This document shows positions 19,317 through 26,798 of a stretch of DNA of 64,000 nucleotides, piece by piece. The number at the start of each line of letters is the position of its first letter. Position 1 is the stretch's first letter. The notes beneath the pieces are model-generated. The model did no database searches. It was not told where the DNA came from and saw nothing but the letters and a program-made list of their open reading frames with translations. The position numbers and the translations under genes are program-made. Origin of the DNA: Bin87 sp965243255 (GTDB lineage Bacteria; Chloroflexota; Dehalococcoidia; Lucifugimonadales; UBA3495); assembly GCA_965243255.1 (NCBI GenBank), contig CBDEUH010000004.1, positions 1,426,001 through 1,490,000 of the forward strand, read 5' to 3'.

Positions 19317-21056
19317 ATGCCCATCCAGCAACTGCCTCCGCACGTTGCCGCCCAGATCGCCGCCGGGGAGGTGGTGGAGCGGCCGGCCTCGGTAGTCAAA
19401 GAACTGGTCGAAAACTCCCTGGACGCCGGCGCAACCCGCGTCGCCGTGTCGGTGCGCGAGGGCGGCGTCGCCGAAATTCGCATTACCGACGACGGTTGCG
19501 GCATAGCGTCAAACGAGCTGGAACTGGCCTTCCGCCATCACGCCACCAGCAAGCTGGCCACCGCCGCCGACCTGGAAACCGTGGCCACCCTGGGCTTTCG
19601 GGGCGAGGCTTTGCCCAGCATCGCCGCGGTGGCCCGGGTCGTCTGCACCACCAGGAACGCCGACGCCGGGGCCGGCGCGCGCATCGAGTTTCGCTATGGC
19701 GACCTGCTGGGGAAGCAAGCCGCCGGCTGCCCGGTGGGGACCACTATTGAAATCGTCGAATTGTTTGGCAACCTACCGGCCCGTCGCCGCTTCCTCCGTT
19801 CCGCCGCCGCCGAGACCGCCCGCATCCAGGAGGTGGTAACTCGCTACGCTTTGGCCTATCCGGAGGTGCGCTTCAGCCTGACCGCCGACGGCCGGGAGCA
19901 GGTCAACACCGCCGGCAGCGGCCGCTTGCAGGATGTCATTCTATCGCTGTACGGCGGCGACGTGGCCGCCCGTATGCTCCCGGTGTGCGCCGACTACGGC
20001 GGTGTCGCCGTCAGCGGTTACGCTAGCGCCCCGGACCTGAGCCGGCATAACCGCTCCAACATCACCCTGCTGGTCAACCGCCGCTGGGTGTATCACCGCT
20101 CCGTCATCTACGCCATCGAACAGGCTTACCAGAGGACGCTGCCGGACCGCCGCTTTCCTCTAGCGGTAATCAACGTGGATCTGCCTGCCGCCGAGGTCGA
20201 TGTCAACTCCCATCCCACCAAGCGCGAGGTAAGGTTTCGCAACGAGAACCGTATCTTCTCAGCGGTGCAGCGGGCGGTTCATGATGCGCTGGTCGCCCAC
20301 GCTCCGGTACGGGAGGCCGCTCGTTCCTTCACTCCTTTGGCGACGCCGTCGCCCGATGTGCGGCCAGCATGGCCGGCGCCGGCCCCACCGGAACCGGCCG
20401 GCAACCCACTCGGGCCGGCAGCCGACAGCCCAGCCCTGCCGGCTACCGGGCTGGCCTCGCTGAGTGGTTCCTTGCGGGACGTGATCGCCGGGCTGCGCGT
20501 GGTCGGGCAAATTCACCAGACCTACGTCGTTGCCGAGGGCAGGGAGGGTATGTACCTGGTTGACCAGCACGCCGCCCACGAACGCATCGTGTACGACCGG
20601 ATTCGCGCCCGGCAGCAGGAGCGGGTGGCGCAGCCGTTGTTGGCGCCCGTGCCCGCCGAGTTGACCACGGCGCAGACTGCGACCCTGGAAGAGTACACCG
20701 AACTGCTGGCCGGCTATGGCTTTCAGCTGGAACCCTTCGGCGGCGAGGCCTGGCTGGTGCGGGCGGTGCCGGCGACCCTGGCCTCCGCCAGAAATCCCGA
20801 CCCGGCCCTGGCGCTGATCAACCTGCTGGATGCCGTCGCCGTGGAGCAGGTGGTCATGGAACGGGAGGACGCCCTGGCCGCCACCATCGCCTGCCACGGC
20901 GCAGTGCGGGCCGGCCACACTCTAACTCACCAGGAGATGGACGCCTTGCTGCGGCAGCTGGAGACCACCGAAAACCCCCACTACTGCCCCCACGGGCGGC
21001 CCACGGTGATTCACTTCACCGAGTACCAGCTCGAGCGCGAATTCGGCCGGCGTTAG
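19317..21056 (+). CDS. mutL: DNA mismatch repair protein MutL
   Basis: GHKL ATPase that couples MutS recognition to strand incision. The N-terminus has the family signatures IAAGEVVERPASVVKELVENSLDAG, DDGCGI, HATSKL and GFRGEALPSIAAV. After a Pro/Ala-rich linker (about residues 340-390) the C-domain carries the endonuclease metal motif DQHAAHERIVYDR, ACHGAVRAG and CPHGRP. It is therefore the nicking type of MutL found in bacteria lacking MutH. 579 residues. Confidence 0.96.
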   Translation: MPIQQLPPHVAAQIAAGEVVERPASVVKELVENSLDAGATRVAVSVREGGVAEIRITDDGCGIASNELELAFRHHATSKLATAADLETVATLGFRGEALPSIAAVARVVCTTRNADAGAGARIEFRYGDLLGKQAAGCPVGTTIEIVELFGNLPARRRFLRSAAAETARIQEVVTRYALAYPEVRFSLTADGREQVNTAGSGRLQDVILSLYGGDVAARMLPVCADYGGVAVSGYASAPDLSRHNRSNITLLVNRRWVYHRSVIYAIEQAYQRTLPDRRFPLAVINVDLPAAEVDVNSHPTKREVRFRNENRIFSAVQRAVHDALVAHAPVREAARSFTPLATPSPDVRPAWPAPAPPEPAGNPLGPAADSPALPATGLASLSGSLRDVIAGLRVVGQIHQTYVVAEGREGMYLVDQHAAHERIVYDRIRARQQERVAQPLLAPVPAELTTAQTATLEEYTELLAGYGFQLEPFGGEAWLVRAVPATLASARNPDPALALINLLDAVAVEQVVMEREDALAATIACHGAVRAGHTLTHQEMDALLRQLETTENPHYCPHGRPTVIHFTEYQLEREFGRR

Positions 21057-21074
21057 GCGCCGTATTAACGTCGT

Positions 21075-21099
21075 AGGGGCAACGCTGGTGGTTGCCCCT
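21075..21099. repeat. Perfect palindrome downstream of mutL
   Basis: A 9-bp perfect stem (AGGGGCAAC / GTTGCCCCT) with a 7-base loop lies 18 bases after the mutL stop. No T-run follows on either strand, so it is either a factor-assisted terminator or a copy of an intergenic palindromic repeat. Confidence 0.45.
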
Positions 21100-21125
21100 G
21101 CTCACTTCTTGTCGTTGCCGTTGCC

Positions 21126-21335
21126 CTACCGCCTCGGGTCCGTCCGCGGGTCCCGCGCCGGGTGAAAAATGGAACCGGGTCCGGGAAACTCGCTGGCCGC
21201 CTCGGCCGTATTATTGCGGCGCAGGAAAGGCAGCATCCCGCCCACTACGGCAGCGCCGGCAATTCCGATTCCCAACACGCCCAGGAAGCGGCGGCGGGAT
21301 GTTCCGGTTCGAGCATTCTCATTCTGTTCGGGCAC
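21126..21335 (-). CDS. Small twin-arginine signal protein of unknown function
   Basis: 69-residue product from a GTG start. It carries a clear Tat signal, TSRRRFLGVLGIGIAGAAVVGGMLPFL (residues 12-38), followed by only about 30 residues ending FPGPGSIFHPARDPRTDPRR. No cofactor motif is seen. It may be a secreted small subunit or membrane-anchored peptide of an exported redox enzyme, but no partner is adjacent. It ends at a TAG stop, so it is not another UGA case. Confidence 0.55.
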   Translation of the reverse strand: MPEQNENARTGTSRRRFLGVLGIGIAGAAVVGGMLPFLRRNNTAEAASEFPGPGSIFHPARDPRTDPRR

Positions 21336-21444
21336 GTTTCATCAACTCCGGGGCGGTTTTCAAGCACAAAATCCTATCAGCCGCTATCCCCGGTGTCAAC
21401 AACAACCCAACCGCCGCCACCCAAAAATTGCGCCGCCATTCCCC

Positions 21445-21474
21445 TTGACAAATAGACGAACATCAGTTCATAAT
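21445..21474 (+). promoter_or_regulatory. Promoter at the head of repeat element copy A
   Basis: TTGACA (21445-21450), an 18-base spacer and CATAAT (21469-21474) open the element. The other copy of the element begins with the same TTGACA, identical spacing and TATCAT, so the promoter seems to be part of the repeated unit and not a chance match. Confidence 0.6.
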
Positions 21475-21860
21475 GACCCCATCGCTAGCGAAACCATCGG
21501 TAACCACAGCCTGCAACGAGGTAAATCAGAACCATCACGGTTCCGGTCGTCAACGGCCACAACCGTCAGCAAATCCTAATCACGCACGCCGGTGCGGTCA
21601 CTGCTGCCATTGACGGATAACAGATCCCCGTCACAAACACTGGAAGTGACAACGGTGCGGCCACAGCTGCCATTGGCGGATAACAGATGACCGTCATAGA
21701 CACCGGAAGTGGCAACGGCGCGATACCACTGCGGCCATTGGCGGAGAACTGACTGCCGTCACAAAAACACCTATGTGGAAGTGCGTAACCAACCCCCGGC
21801 CGTGGGGCTGACAACGACCACCTTACCTCTCGCAGGCTGCCCAACCTACCGAAAACCGAA
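21445..21860 (+). repeat. Dispersed repeat element, copy A (three hairpin units)
   Basis: This gene-free stretch matches the complement of 55500-55892 in the same order: promoter, an AACGAGGT block, GGTCGTCAACGGCCA, AATCCTAA, three tandem units of 62-65 bp, then the shared tail GTGCGTAA..CCCCCGGCCGTGGG. Each unit contains TG(A/G)CGG, 11 bases, CCGTCA, forming a 6-bp stem at 21611-21633, 21674-21696 and 21739-21761. Both copies carry stops in every frame, so protein coding is unlikely. It lies between the Tat-signal gene and an aldolase gene and could also supply upstream transcription for the latter. Confidence 0.75.
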
Positions 21861-21953
21861 ATCCCCGATCCAACCCAAAGGAGCCAGCCAAAATGAACCC
21901 AACGCCGCATCTGCTATCATTACCCCCACCTTACCTCTAGGAGCCAGCCCCCG

Positions 21954-22739
21954 ATGCAGGAAAACAAAGTCAAGCGCGCCCTGCGCGAAAACCGCCTTGC
22001 CCTGGGCACCTACGTATCCTTCGCCGACCCGCAAATTGTCGAGATTATCGGCCTGGCCGGCTACGATGCCGCCTTCATCGACATGGAGCACACCACCTTC
22101 GACCTCGGTCTAATCACCCAGATGATTACCGCCGCCGACCTGGTGGGCGTAACCTCGATGATCCGCATTCCGGGCAACGACGAGAACCTGATTCTGCGCC
22201 TGCTGGACGCCGGCGCCAACGGCATCATCATTCCCCACATCGACGGGCTGGAGGGAGCCAAACGCGCCGTTGACGCGGTGCGCTACGCTCCCCTGGGCCA
22301 TCGCGGAGGAGCCGGCGGAACCAGAGCCGCCCGTTTCGCCACCGTCAGCTGGGACGAACACACCCGCACCTCCAACGAGAACATCATCCTCTCGGTGATG
22401 ACCGAGGACGAAAAGGGCATCGCCGAAATCGGCCAGATTGCCCAGCTGCCCGGCATCGACCTGGTATCCATTGGCCCCACCGACTTCTCCGAGTACATGG
22501 GCATCCGCGACCCGCAGAGCCCGGTCATCCGCGCCCGCCTGGAAGAACTGGCGGCCGAGGTGAAAGCCGCCGGCGGAGCCAAGCTGTCCATCCCGATGAA
22601 CCATCCGGCATATCCGCTGTCCGCCAAGGAGTTGCAGGCGCTGGGCGTAGGCTACACCCATGTCGCGCCGCCGCCGCCGGCCCTGCTGCTTCGCTCTCTG
22701 CAACAGCGCATCACCGACATCCGGGCCGAGCTTGGTTAG
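21954..22739 (+). CDS. HpcH/HpaI-family aldolase
   Basis: Class II, metal-dependent pyruvate aldolase family, which cleaves or forms 4-hydroxy-2-oxo acids such as 4-hydroxy-2-oxoheptanedioate. The 261 residues form a TIM barrel with AAFIDMEHTTFDLG (about residues 39-52), MIRIPGNDENLILRLLDAGANGIIIPH (metal and substrate region) and APLGHRGG. A GGAG ribosome site precedes ATG 21954. A second family member is at 40981. The exact substrate is not deducible. Confidence 0.85.
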   Translation: MQENKVKRALRENRLALGTYVSFADPQIVEIIGLAGYDAAFIDMEHTTFDLGLITQMITAADLVGVTSMIRIPGNDENLILRLLDAGANGIIIPHIDGLEGAKRAVDAVRYAPLGHRGGAGGTRAARFATVSWDEHTRTSNENIILSVMTEDEKGIAEIGQIAQLPGIDLVSIGPTDFSEYMGIRDPQSPVIRARLEELAAEVKAAGGAKLSIPMNHPAYPLSAKELQALGVGYTHVAPPPPALLLRSLQQRITDIRAELG

Positions 22740-22760
22740 TCCTGGCCCGCCTACTTGCTC

Positions 22761-23489
22761 ATGCCAATCGCCCGAGTCATGGTTCGCCGCGTCACCGGGT
22801 CATCGGTATTGTCGTCGCTCCAGCGCTATCAACTCAATCCTGGGAACCCGCGAATCCGGCAAATCCTGATTCTGACGATTGCTTTGCTCGCAGTAACCGC
22901 CTGCGACAGCCCCGCTGTAGAGTCGCCGGCCTTTACGTCTTTCCCGACGGCGACCGCAACCGTCGCGCCCACTGCGACCGCAACCCAATCGCCGGCGCTA
23001 CCCACAGCCACGCCTACAGCTACTCCAGCGCCGGCCGATACGCCAACCTCGCCACCGACGGCAACCCCGGCTCCCACGCCGCTGCCCGACGGCCCGCTGG
23101 TGCACATCGGCAGCACGGTTTATCTGGTTGACTTGGCGACAACGCCCGAGGAACGGGCGCAGGGATTGTCGGATCGGCCATCGCTGAACGCCGACACGGG
23201 TATGCTGTTCGTGTACGACGAAGACGGCCCGCGTGTGTTCTGGATGCCCCGGATGAACTTCCCCCTGGACATGGTGTGGATACGGGCCGACTGCTCGGTC
23301 GCCGGCGTCACCGCTGACGTGCCCCATCCCGATCCGGCGACCCCGCTGAGCGACCTGCCCAGGTACCCGTCCAACGAACCGGCGCGCTTCGTCCTGGAAA
23401 TCAACGCCGGACAAGCCGCGCTCAACAACATCACTCCCGGCTCCCCGGTAAAATTCGGCGGCGACATCGCCGGCAAATGGGGCTGCTGA
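22761..23489 (+). CDS. DUF192 lipoprotein with Thr/Pro-rich linker
   Basis: The N-terminus has a hydrophobic stretch ILILTIALLAVTAC ending in a lipobox, then about 60 residues of Pro/Thr/Ala linker (repeated PTATPT/PAPADT-like), then a DUF192 domain: VYLVDLATTPEERAQGLSDRP, GMLFVYDEDGPRVFWMPRMNFPLDMVWI and CSVAGV. DUF192 proteins are small beta-barrels of uncertain role found outside the membrane. Start at ATG 22761; 22779 is an alternative, and about 30 residues ahead of the signal peptide look unlike a mature leader. Confidence 0.8.
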   Translation: MPIARVMVRRVTGSSVLSSLQRYQLNPGNPRIRQILILTIALLAVTACDSPAVESPAFTSFPTATATVAPTATATQSPALPTATPTATPAPADTPTSPPTATPAPTPLPDGPLVHIGSTVYLVDLATTPEERAQGLSDRPSLNADTGMLFVYDEDGPRVFWMPRMNFPLDMVWIRADCSVAGVTADVPHPDPATPLSDLPRYPSNEPARFVLEINAGQAALNNITPGSPVKFGGDIAGKWGC

Positions 23490-23510
23490 ATCAAAAAGGA
23501 ACCAAGCCGA

Positions 23511-24440
23511 ATGCAAATCCTCGTCTCAGGCTCTCTGGCCATCGACCGCATCATGACCTTCCCCGGCCGCTTCGGGGACCACATCGTCCCCGAACGGGTC
23601 CACCAGATCAACCTCAGCTTCACCGTGGACGGTTTCAACGCCTATTTCGGCGGCACGGCCGGCAACATCGCCTACTCGCTGGCAATGCTGGGCCAGACGC
23701 CGCGCCTCATCGCCGCCATCGGGAATGATTACCGGGACTACTTTACCCGGCTGGCCGAAAACGGGATTCCCACCGACGACATCCGCATCGTGGACGAGGA
23801 GGCCACCGCTTCGGCCTTCATCGTCACCGACCTGTCGGACAACCAGATTACCGGGTTCAACCCCGGCGCGATGAAACAGCCGGCGGGCTTTGACTTCGGC
23901 CAGGTCAATCCGGGCGAGGCCATCAACATCGTCAGCCCGGGCAACCTCACCGACATGGCGAACTTCACCGCTGACGCCACCAAGGCCGGCATCTACACCA
24001 TCTTCGACCCCGGGCAGTCGCTGCCGGCCTGGGACGCCGAGGGGTTGACCAACTGCATCCGCAACAGCGACCTGCTCATCGCCAACGACTATGAGATGGC
24101 CCTCATCACAGAGCGCACCGGCATCGACGAACCGGGCCTGCTGGAACTGACCGATGCGCTGGTAACCACCCTGGGCGAGCAGGGCACCCGCATCACCACC
24201 GCCGACGGGGATGTCCATGTGCCCTGCGTTCCCACGGGCAACGTAGTTGACCCCACCGGGGCCGGCGACGCCTTCCGGGGCGGCTTCATTCTGGGATTGC
24301 TACGCAAGGAAGGACTGGAGCGTGCCGCGCAAATCGGGTCGGCCTGCGCTCACTTCGTCATCCAGCAGCCTGGGACGCAGGAATATCGCTATACCGTTGA
24401 CCAGCTGGAGGACGTACTGACACGGGCTTATGGGGCGTAG
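23511..24440 (+). CDS. PfkB-family carbohydrate/nucleoside kinase
   Basis: Ribokinase-superfamily sugar or nucleoside kinase, 309 residues. The N-terminal VSGSLAIDRIMTFPGRF and FGGTAGNIAYSLAMLG correspond to the substrate lid and GG motif, and DPTGAGDAFRGGFILGL near residue 245 is the PfkB anion-hole signature with the catalytic Asp. The pattern resembles bacterial adenosine-kinase-like members more than fructokinases, but specificity is uncertain. AAGGAACC precedes the ATG. Confidence 0.85.
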   Translation: MQILVSGSLAIDRIMTFPGRFGDHIVPERVHQINLSFTVDGFNAYFGGTAGNIAYSLAMLGQTPRLIAAIGNDYRDYFTRLAENGIPTDDIRIVDEEATASAFIVTDLSDNQITGFNPGAMKQPAGFDFGQVNPGEAINIVSPGNLTDMANFTADATKAGIYTIFDPGQSLPAWDAEGLTNCIRNSDLLIANDYEMALITERTGIDEPGLLELTDALVTTLGEQGTRITTADGDVHVPCVPTGNVVDPTGAGDAFRGGFILGLLRKEGLERAAQIGSACAHFVIQQPGTQEYRYTVDQLEDVLTRAYGA

Positions 24441-24502
24441 GAGTTTGCCAGCCACCGCCCGGCGAATCTACAATGCCAATACCACAATCGGAGGGAACGA
24501 TT

Positions 24503-25195
24503 ATGAGGCTATTGGTAATTTCAGGCGGACGCCACCCATATGAAGAATCGACGCCCATTTTGGAGTCATTCCTCACTGGCGCCGGCCACGACGTCACCGT
24601 TACCGAGGACGCATCGCCCTTGGCCGACGCGGAGGTCATGGCCGGTTACGACGTGCTGGTCTTCAACACGCGTCGGGAGAACGTGCCGGACTTCGGAGAC
24701 TGGACCCTTTCCGAAGCGCAGATGGACGGCCTGAAAGGTTACGTCAGCGGCGGCAAGGGATTCGTCTGCATTCACATCGCCACCTGCGTCGCGGCGCAGT
24801 GGCCCGAGTATCACGACATCACCGGCGGGGGCTGGATTTCCGGCACAAGCTACCATCCTCCATACGGGCAGTTCACGGTCAACGTGAGCGACGCCAGCCA
24901 TCCGGGAGCCGCCGGAGTCGCCGACTTCTCCACCAACGACGAGCTGTACATGAATCTGGCGATAAAGGACGGTAACGACGTCTTCATCACCGGCACCGCC
25001 GAGGGCGGCACCTGGCCCTGGGGACCCAGCCGGAGCCCGACGTTCATGCCCGGCGGCACTTATCCTCTGGGCTGGACGCGAACGTATGGCGACGGCAACG
25101 TGTACGTGCTGCTCCTGGGACACGACGGCCAGAGCTTTGAGACGCCGGAGTTCCAGCGTCTCGTGCTCAACGGCGTTGAGTGGGCGGCGCATTGA
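24503..25195 (+). CDS. ThuA-like domain protein
   Basis: Start at ATG 24503 (MRLLVISGGRHPYEES), preceded by GGAGGG; the upstream frame adds 10 residues with no similarity. The 230 residues form a class-I glutamine-amidotransferase-like fold of the ThuA family: VLVFNTRRENVPDF, GGKGFVCIHIA and WPEYHDITGGGWISGTSYHPPYGQFTV, with ELYMNLAIKDGNDVFI later. ThuA proteins are linked to sugar catabolism, but their biochemistry is poorly defined. Confidence 0.75.
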   Translation: MRLLVISGGRHPYEESTPILESFLTGAGHDVTVTEDASPLADAEVMAGYDVLVFNTRRENVPDFGDWTLSEAQMDGLKGYVSGGKGFVCIHIATCVAAQWPEYHDITGGGWISGTSYHPPYGQFTVNVSDASHPGAAGVADFSTNDELYMNLAIKDGNDVFITGTAEGGTWPWGPSRSPTFMPGGTYPLGWTRTYGDGNVYVLLLGHDGQSFETPEFQRLVLNGVEWAAH

Positions 25196-25200
25196 CGAAC

Positions 25201-25249
25201 CCGCCGGGCTGCGCTAGGCTTGCCGTGCTTAACCCGGCCAGCCCGGCGG
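25201..25249. repeat. Long inverted repeat between the ThuA-like and MaoC-like genes
   Basis: CCGCCGGGCTG (25201-25211) and CAGCCCGGCGG (25239-25249) are perfect complements separated by 27 bases, starting 5 bases after the ThuA-like stop. It is very GC-rich and has no T-run. A terminator or attenuating structure is possible. Confidence 0.45.
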
Positions 25250-25274
25250 ACAACTCATCTGGGAGCATTCCTGT

Positions 25275-25829
25275 ATGACTCAACAAGCCCCTCCTCCCGC
25301 GCTGACGCCTGAGGTGCAGGCCATGATCGGCGTCAGCGGCGACATCGTCGAATCCTGGGGCGTGGTGGACGCGGAATATATGCGTCGCTTTACCCAGGCC
25401 CTGATGGACCCGGACCCGCGCTACTGGGATGACGACTTTGCCAGGTCAACCCGGTACGGCGAGTTGACCGCCCCGCCGATTATGGTGAGCTACCTGGCCA
25501 GCCGCATCCGGCCCGACCAGGACGACCCCATCACGGCGGCGTTCGAGGAGAACCCGGAATCCGACGGCATCGGGTCGGTGGAGCGGCCCGGCGAGTTGCC
25601 GCCGGTGCCGACCAACCTGGTGCGGGTGCTCAACGCCGGCAACGAACTGGAGGTGTACGCCTATCCCAGCATCGGCGACACCATCTTTTTCCAGAACCGC
25701 TACTCCGACATCCGGGAGCGGCTGGGCCGAGACGGGACGCCGTTCCTGATTATCACGCGGGAAACGCGCTATTGGAACCAGGACGACGTTACCCTGTGCA
25801 TCACCCGCGCCTCAACCATACGGCGCTAA
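25275..25829 (+). CDS. MaoC-like / hot-dog fold dehydratase, N-terminal-type domain protein
   Basis: 184-residue hot-dog fold protein resembling the N-terminal domain of MaoC-type hydratases: GDIVESWGVVDAEYMRRFTQALMDPDPRYWDDDFA, TAPPIMVSYLASR and IGDTIFFQNRYSDIRERLGRDG. The neighbour starting 48 bases downstream is a second MaoC-like protein, and such pairs often make a heteromeric enoyl-CoA-type hydratase. The substrate is unknown. Confidence 0.75.
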   Translation: MTQQAPPPALTPEVQAMIGVSGDIVESWGVVDAEYMRRFTQALMDPDPRYWDDDFARSTRYGELTAPPIMVSYLASRIRPDQDDPITAAFEENPESDGIGSVERPGELPPVPTNLVRVLNAGNELEVYAYPSIGDTIFFQNRYSDIRERLGRDGTPFLIITRETRYWNQDDVTLCITRASTIRR

Positions 25830-25836
25830 CTTTTGG

Positions 25837-25866
25837 AACGTCATTCCGGCTTGCGCCGGCAGCCAG
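25837..25866. repeat. Short GTCATTCCGGC-type intergenic repeat
   Basis: The stretch CGTCATTCCGG with an adjoining inverted GCGCCGGC lies between the two MaoC-like genes, and a related GTCATTCCGGCGCAG begins at 26446 after the second. Such short palindromic repeats are common between genes and carry no coding signal. Confidence 0.4.
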
Positions 25867-25877
25867 GAGTATTGACC

Positions 25878-26438
25878 ATGACCACCCTGCTTGACGACCT
25901 CCTCAACATGGAACCGGAGGCAATCTGGCTGCGCAACGAGCGGCCGGACGCCGACGGTCTGCGCGATAAAGAGCAGATTTACTACGAGGACGTGAACGAG
26001 GGCGACGAACTGCCCAAGTACATCTACAAGCCGACGCCGACGCACCTGTTCCGGTGGAGCGCGGCCATCGAGAACTTTCACCGGATTCACTACGATCTGG
26101 ATTTCGGACTGAACCACGACCGGAACCCCAGCATCCTGGTGCATGGCTCGTGGAAGCAGAGCGTGGTGCCCCAGTACCTGAAAGACTGGACGCTGCCCAA
26201 TGGCTGGCCGTGGAAGGCGCGCTTTGAGCACCGGGCCATGCTGGTGCCCGGCGACGTGCTGATTATGTGGGGCCGGGTAACCAGCAAGTACGAGAAGGAG
26301 CGGATGGGGTTTATTGAGCTGGAAATCGGCATGAAAACCCAGGACGGCATCGAGAGCATGCCGGGCACGGCTACGGTGGTTTTGCCGCTGCGCGACGGGC
26401 CGCCGATTCCCTACCCCTTCGTTCCGCCGGCCGACTAA
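25878..26438 (+). CDS. MaoC-like dehydratase, second subunit
   Basis: ATG 25878 is chosen because AGGAG precedes it; the open frame upstream runs into an intergenic repeat. The 186 residues hold the hydratase-type segment FHRIHYDLDFGLNHDRNPSILVHGSWKQS, with the His/Asp pattern of MaoC active sites, and GDVLIMWGRVTSKYEKERMGFIELEI. It follows the first MaoC-like gene and probably forms its catalytic partner. This could act in fatty-acid or aromatic-acid CoA degradation; that is an inference. Confidence 0.75.
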   Translation: MTTLLDDLLNMEPEAIWLRNERPDADGLRDKEQIYYEDVNEGDELPKYIYKPTPTHLFRWSAAIENFHRIHYDLDFGLNHDRNPSILVHGSWKQSVVPQYLKDWTLPNGWPWKARFEHRAMLVPGDVLIMWGRVTSKYEKERMGFIELEIGMKTQDGIESMPGTATVVLPLRDGPPIPYPFVPPAD

Positions 26439-26492
26439 CCTCTCCCGTCATTCCGGCGCAGTCTGGAATCCATAGCTACGGAGATTGACGCA

Positions 26493-26762
26493 ATGGCACG
26501 ATTCATCGCCGTCCACAACGTACCGGGCATTACGGAAGCGGACTTCCGGGACAAGCTCGACGCAGTGCGCAAGTGGCGTCCCGACCGGCGCACCACTATC
26601 GTGAAGGTGTACGGAGACCTGGAAAACGGACGGCTCATCTCGGAGTGCGAGGCCGTTGAGCAGTCGCATTTTGAAGACTGGCTGAGCATGGTGGGCTGGC
26701 CGGCCGAGTCCATCAATAAGGTGGACATCATCTGCCAGGTGGGCAGCTTCTGGAAGCTGTAA
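26493..26762 (+). CDS. Small conserved-looking protein of unknown function
   Basis: 89 residues, MARFIAVHNVPGITEADFRDKL...INKVDIICQVGSFWKL, with ACGGAG upstream of the ATG. The pattern (short, one His near the N-terminus, YGDLENGRLISECEA, ending in hydrophobic residues) resembles small ferredoxin-fold proteins of the DUF4242 type, but this is a weak resemblance. It follows the MaoC-like pair in the same direction and may be co-transcribed. Confidence 0.6.
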   Translation: MARFIAVHNVPGITEADFRDKLDAVRKWRPDRRTTIVKVYGDLENGRLISECEAVEQSHFEDWLSMVGWPAESINKVDIICQVGSFWKL

Positions 26763-26798
26763 CCGATGCCAGTCTTAGGGGCGGATGATTATTTGTCC

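Noticed and set aside
21611..21761. CRISPR-like array
   Set aside because: Only three units of 62-65 bp with no constant repeat and unique-spacer pattern; the similarity covers the whole unit, and no cas gene is near.
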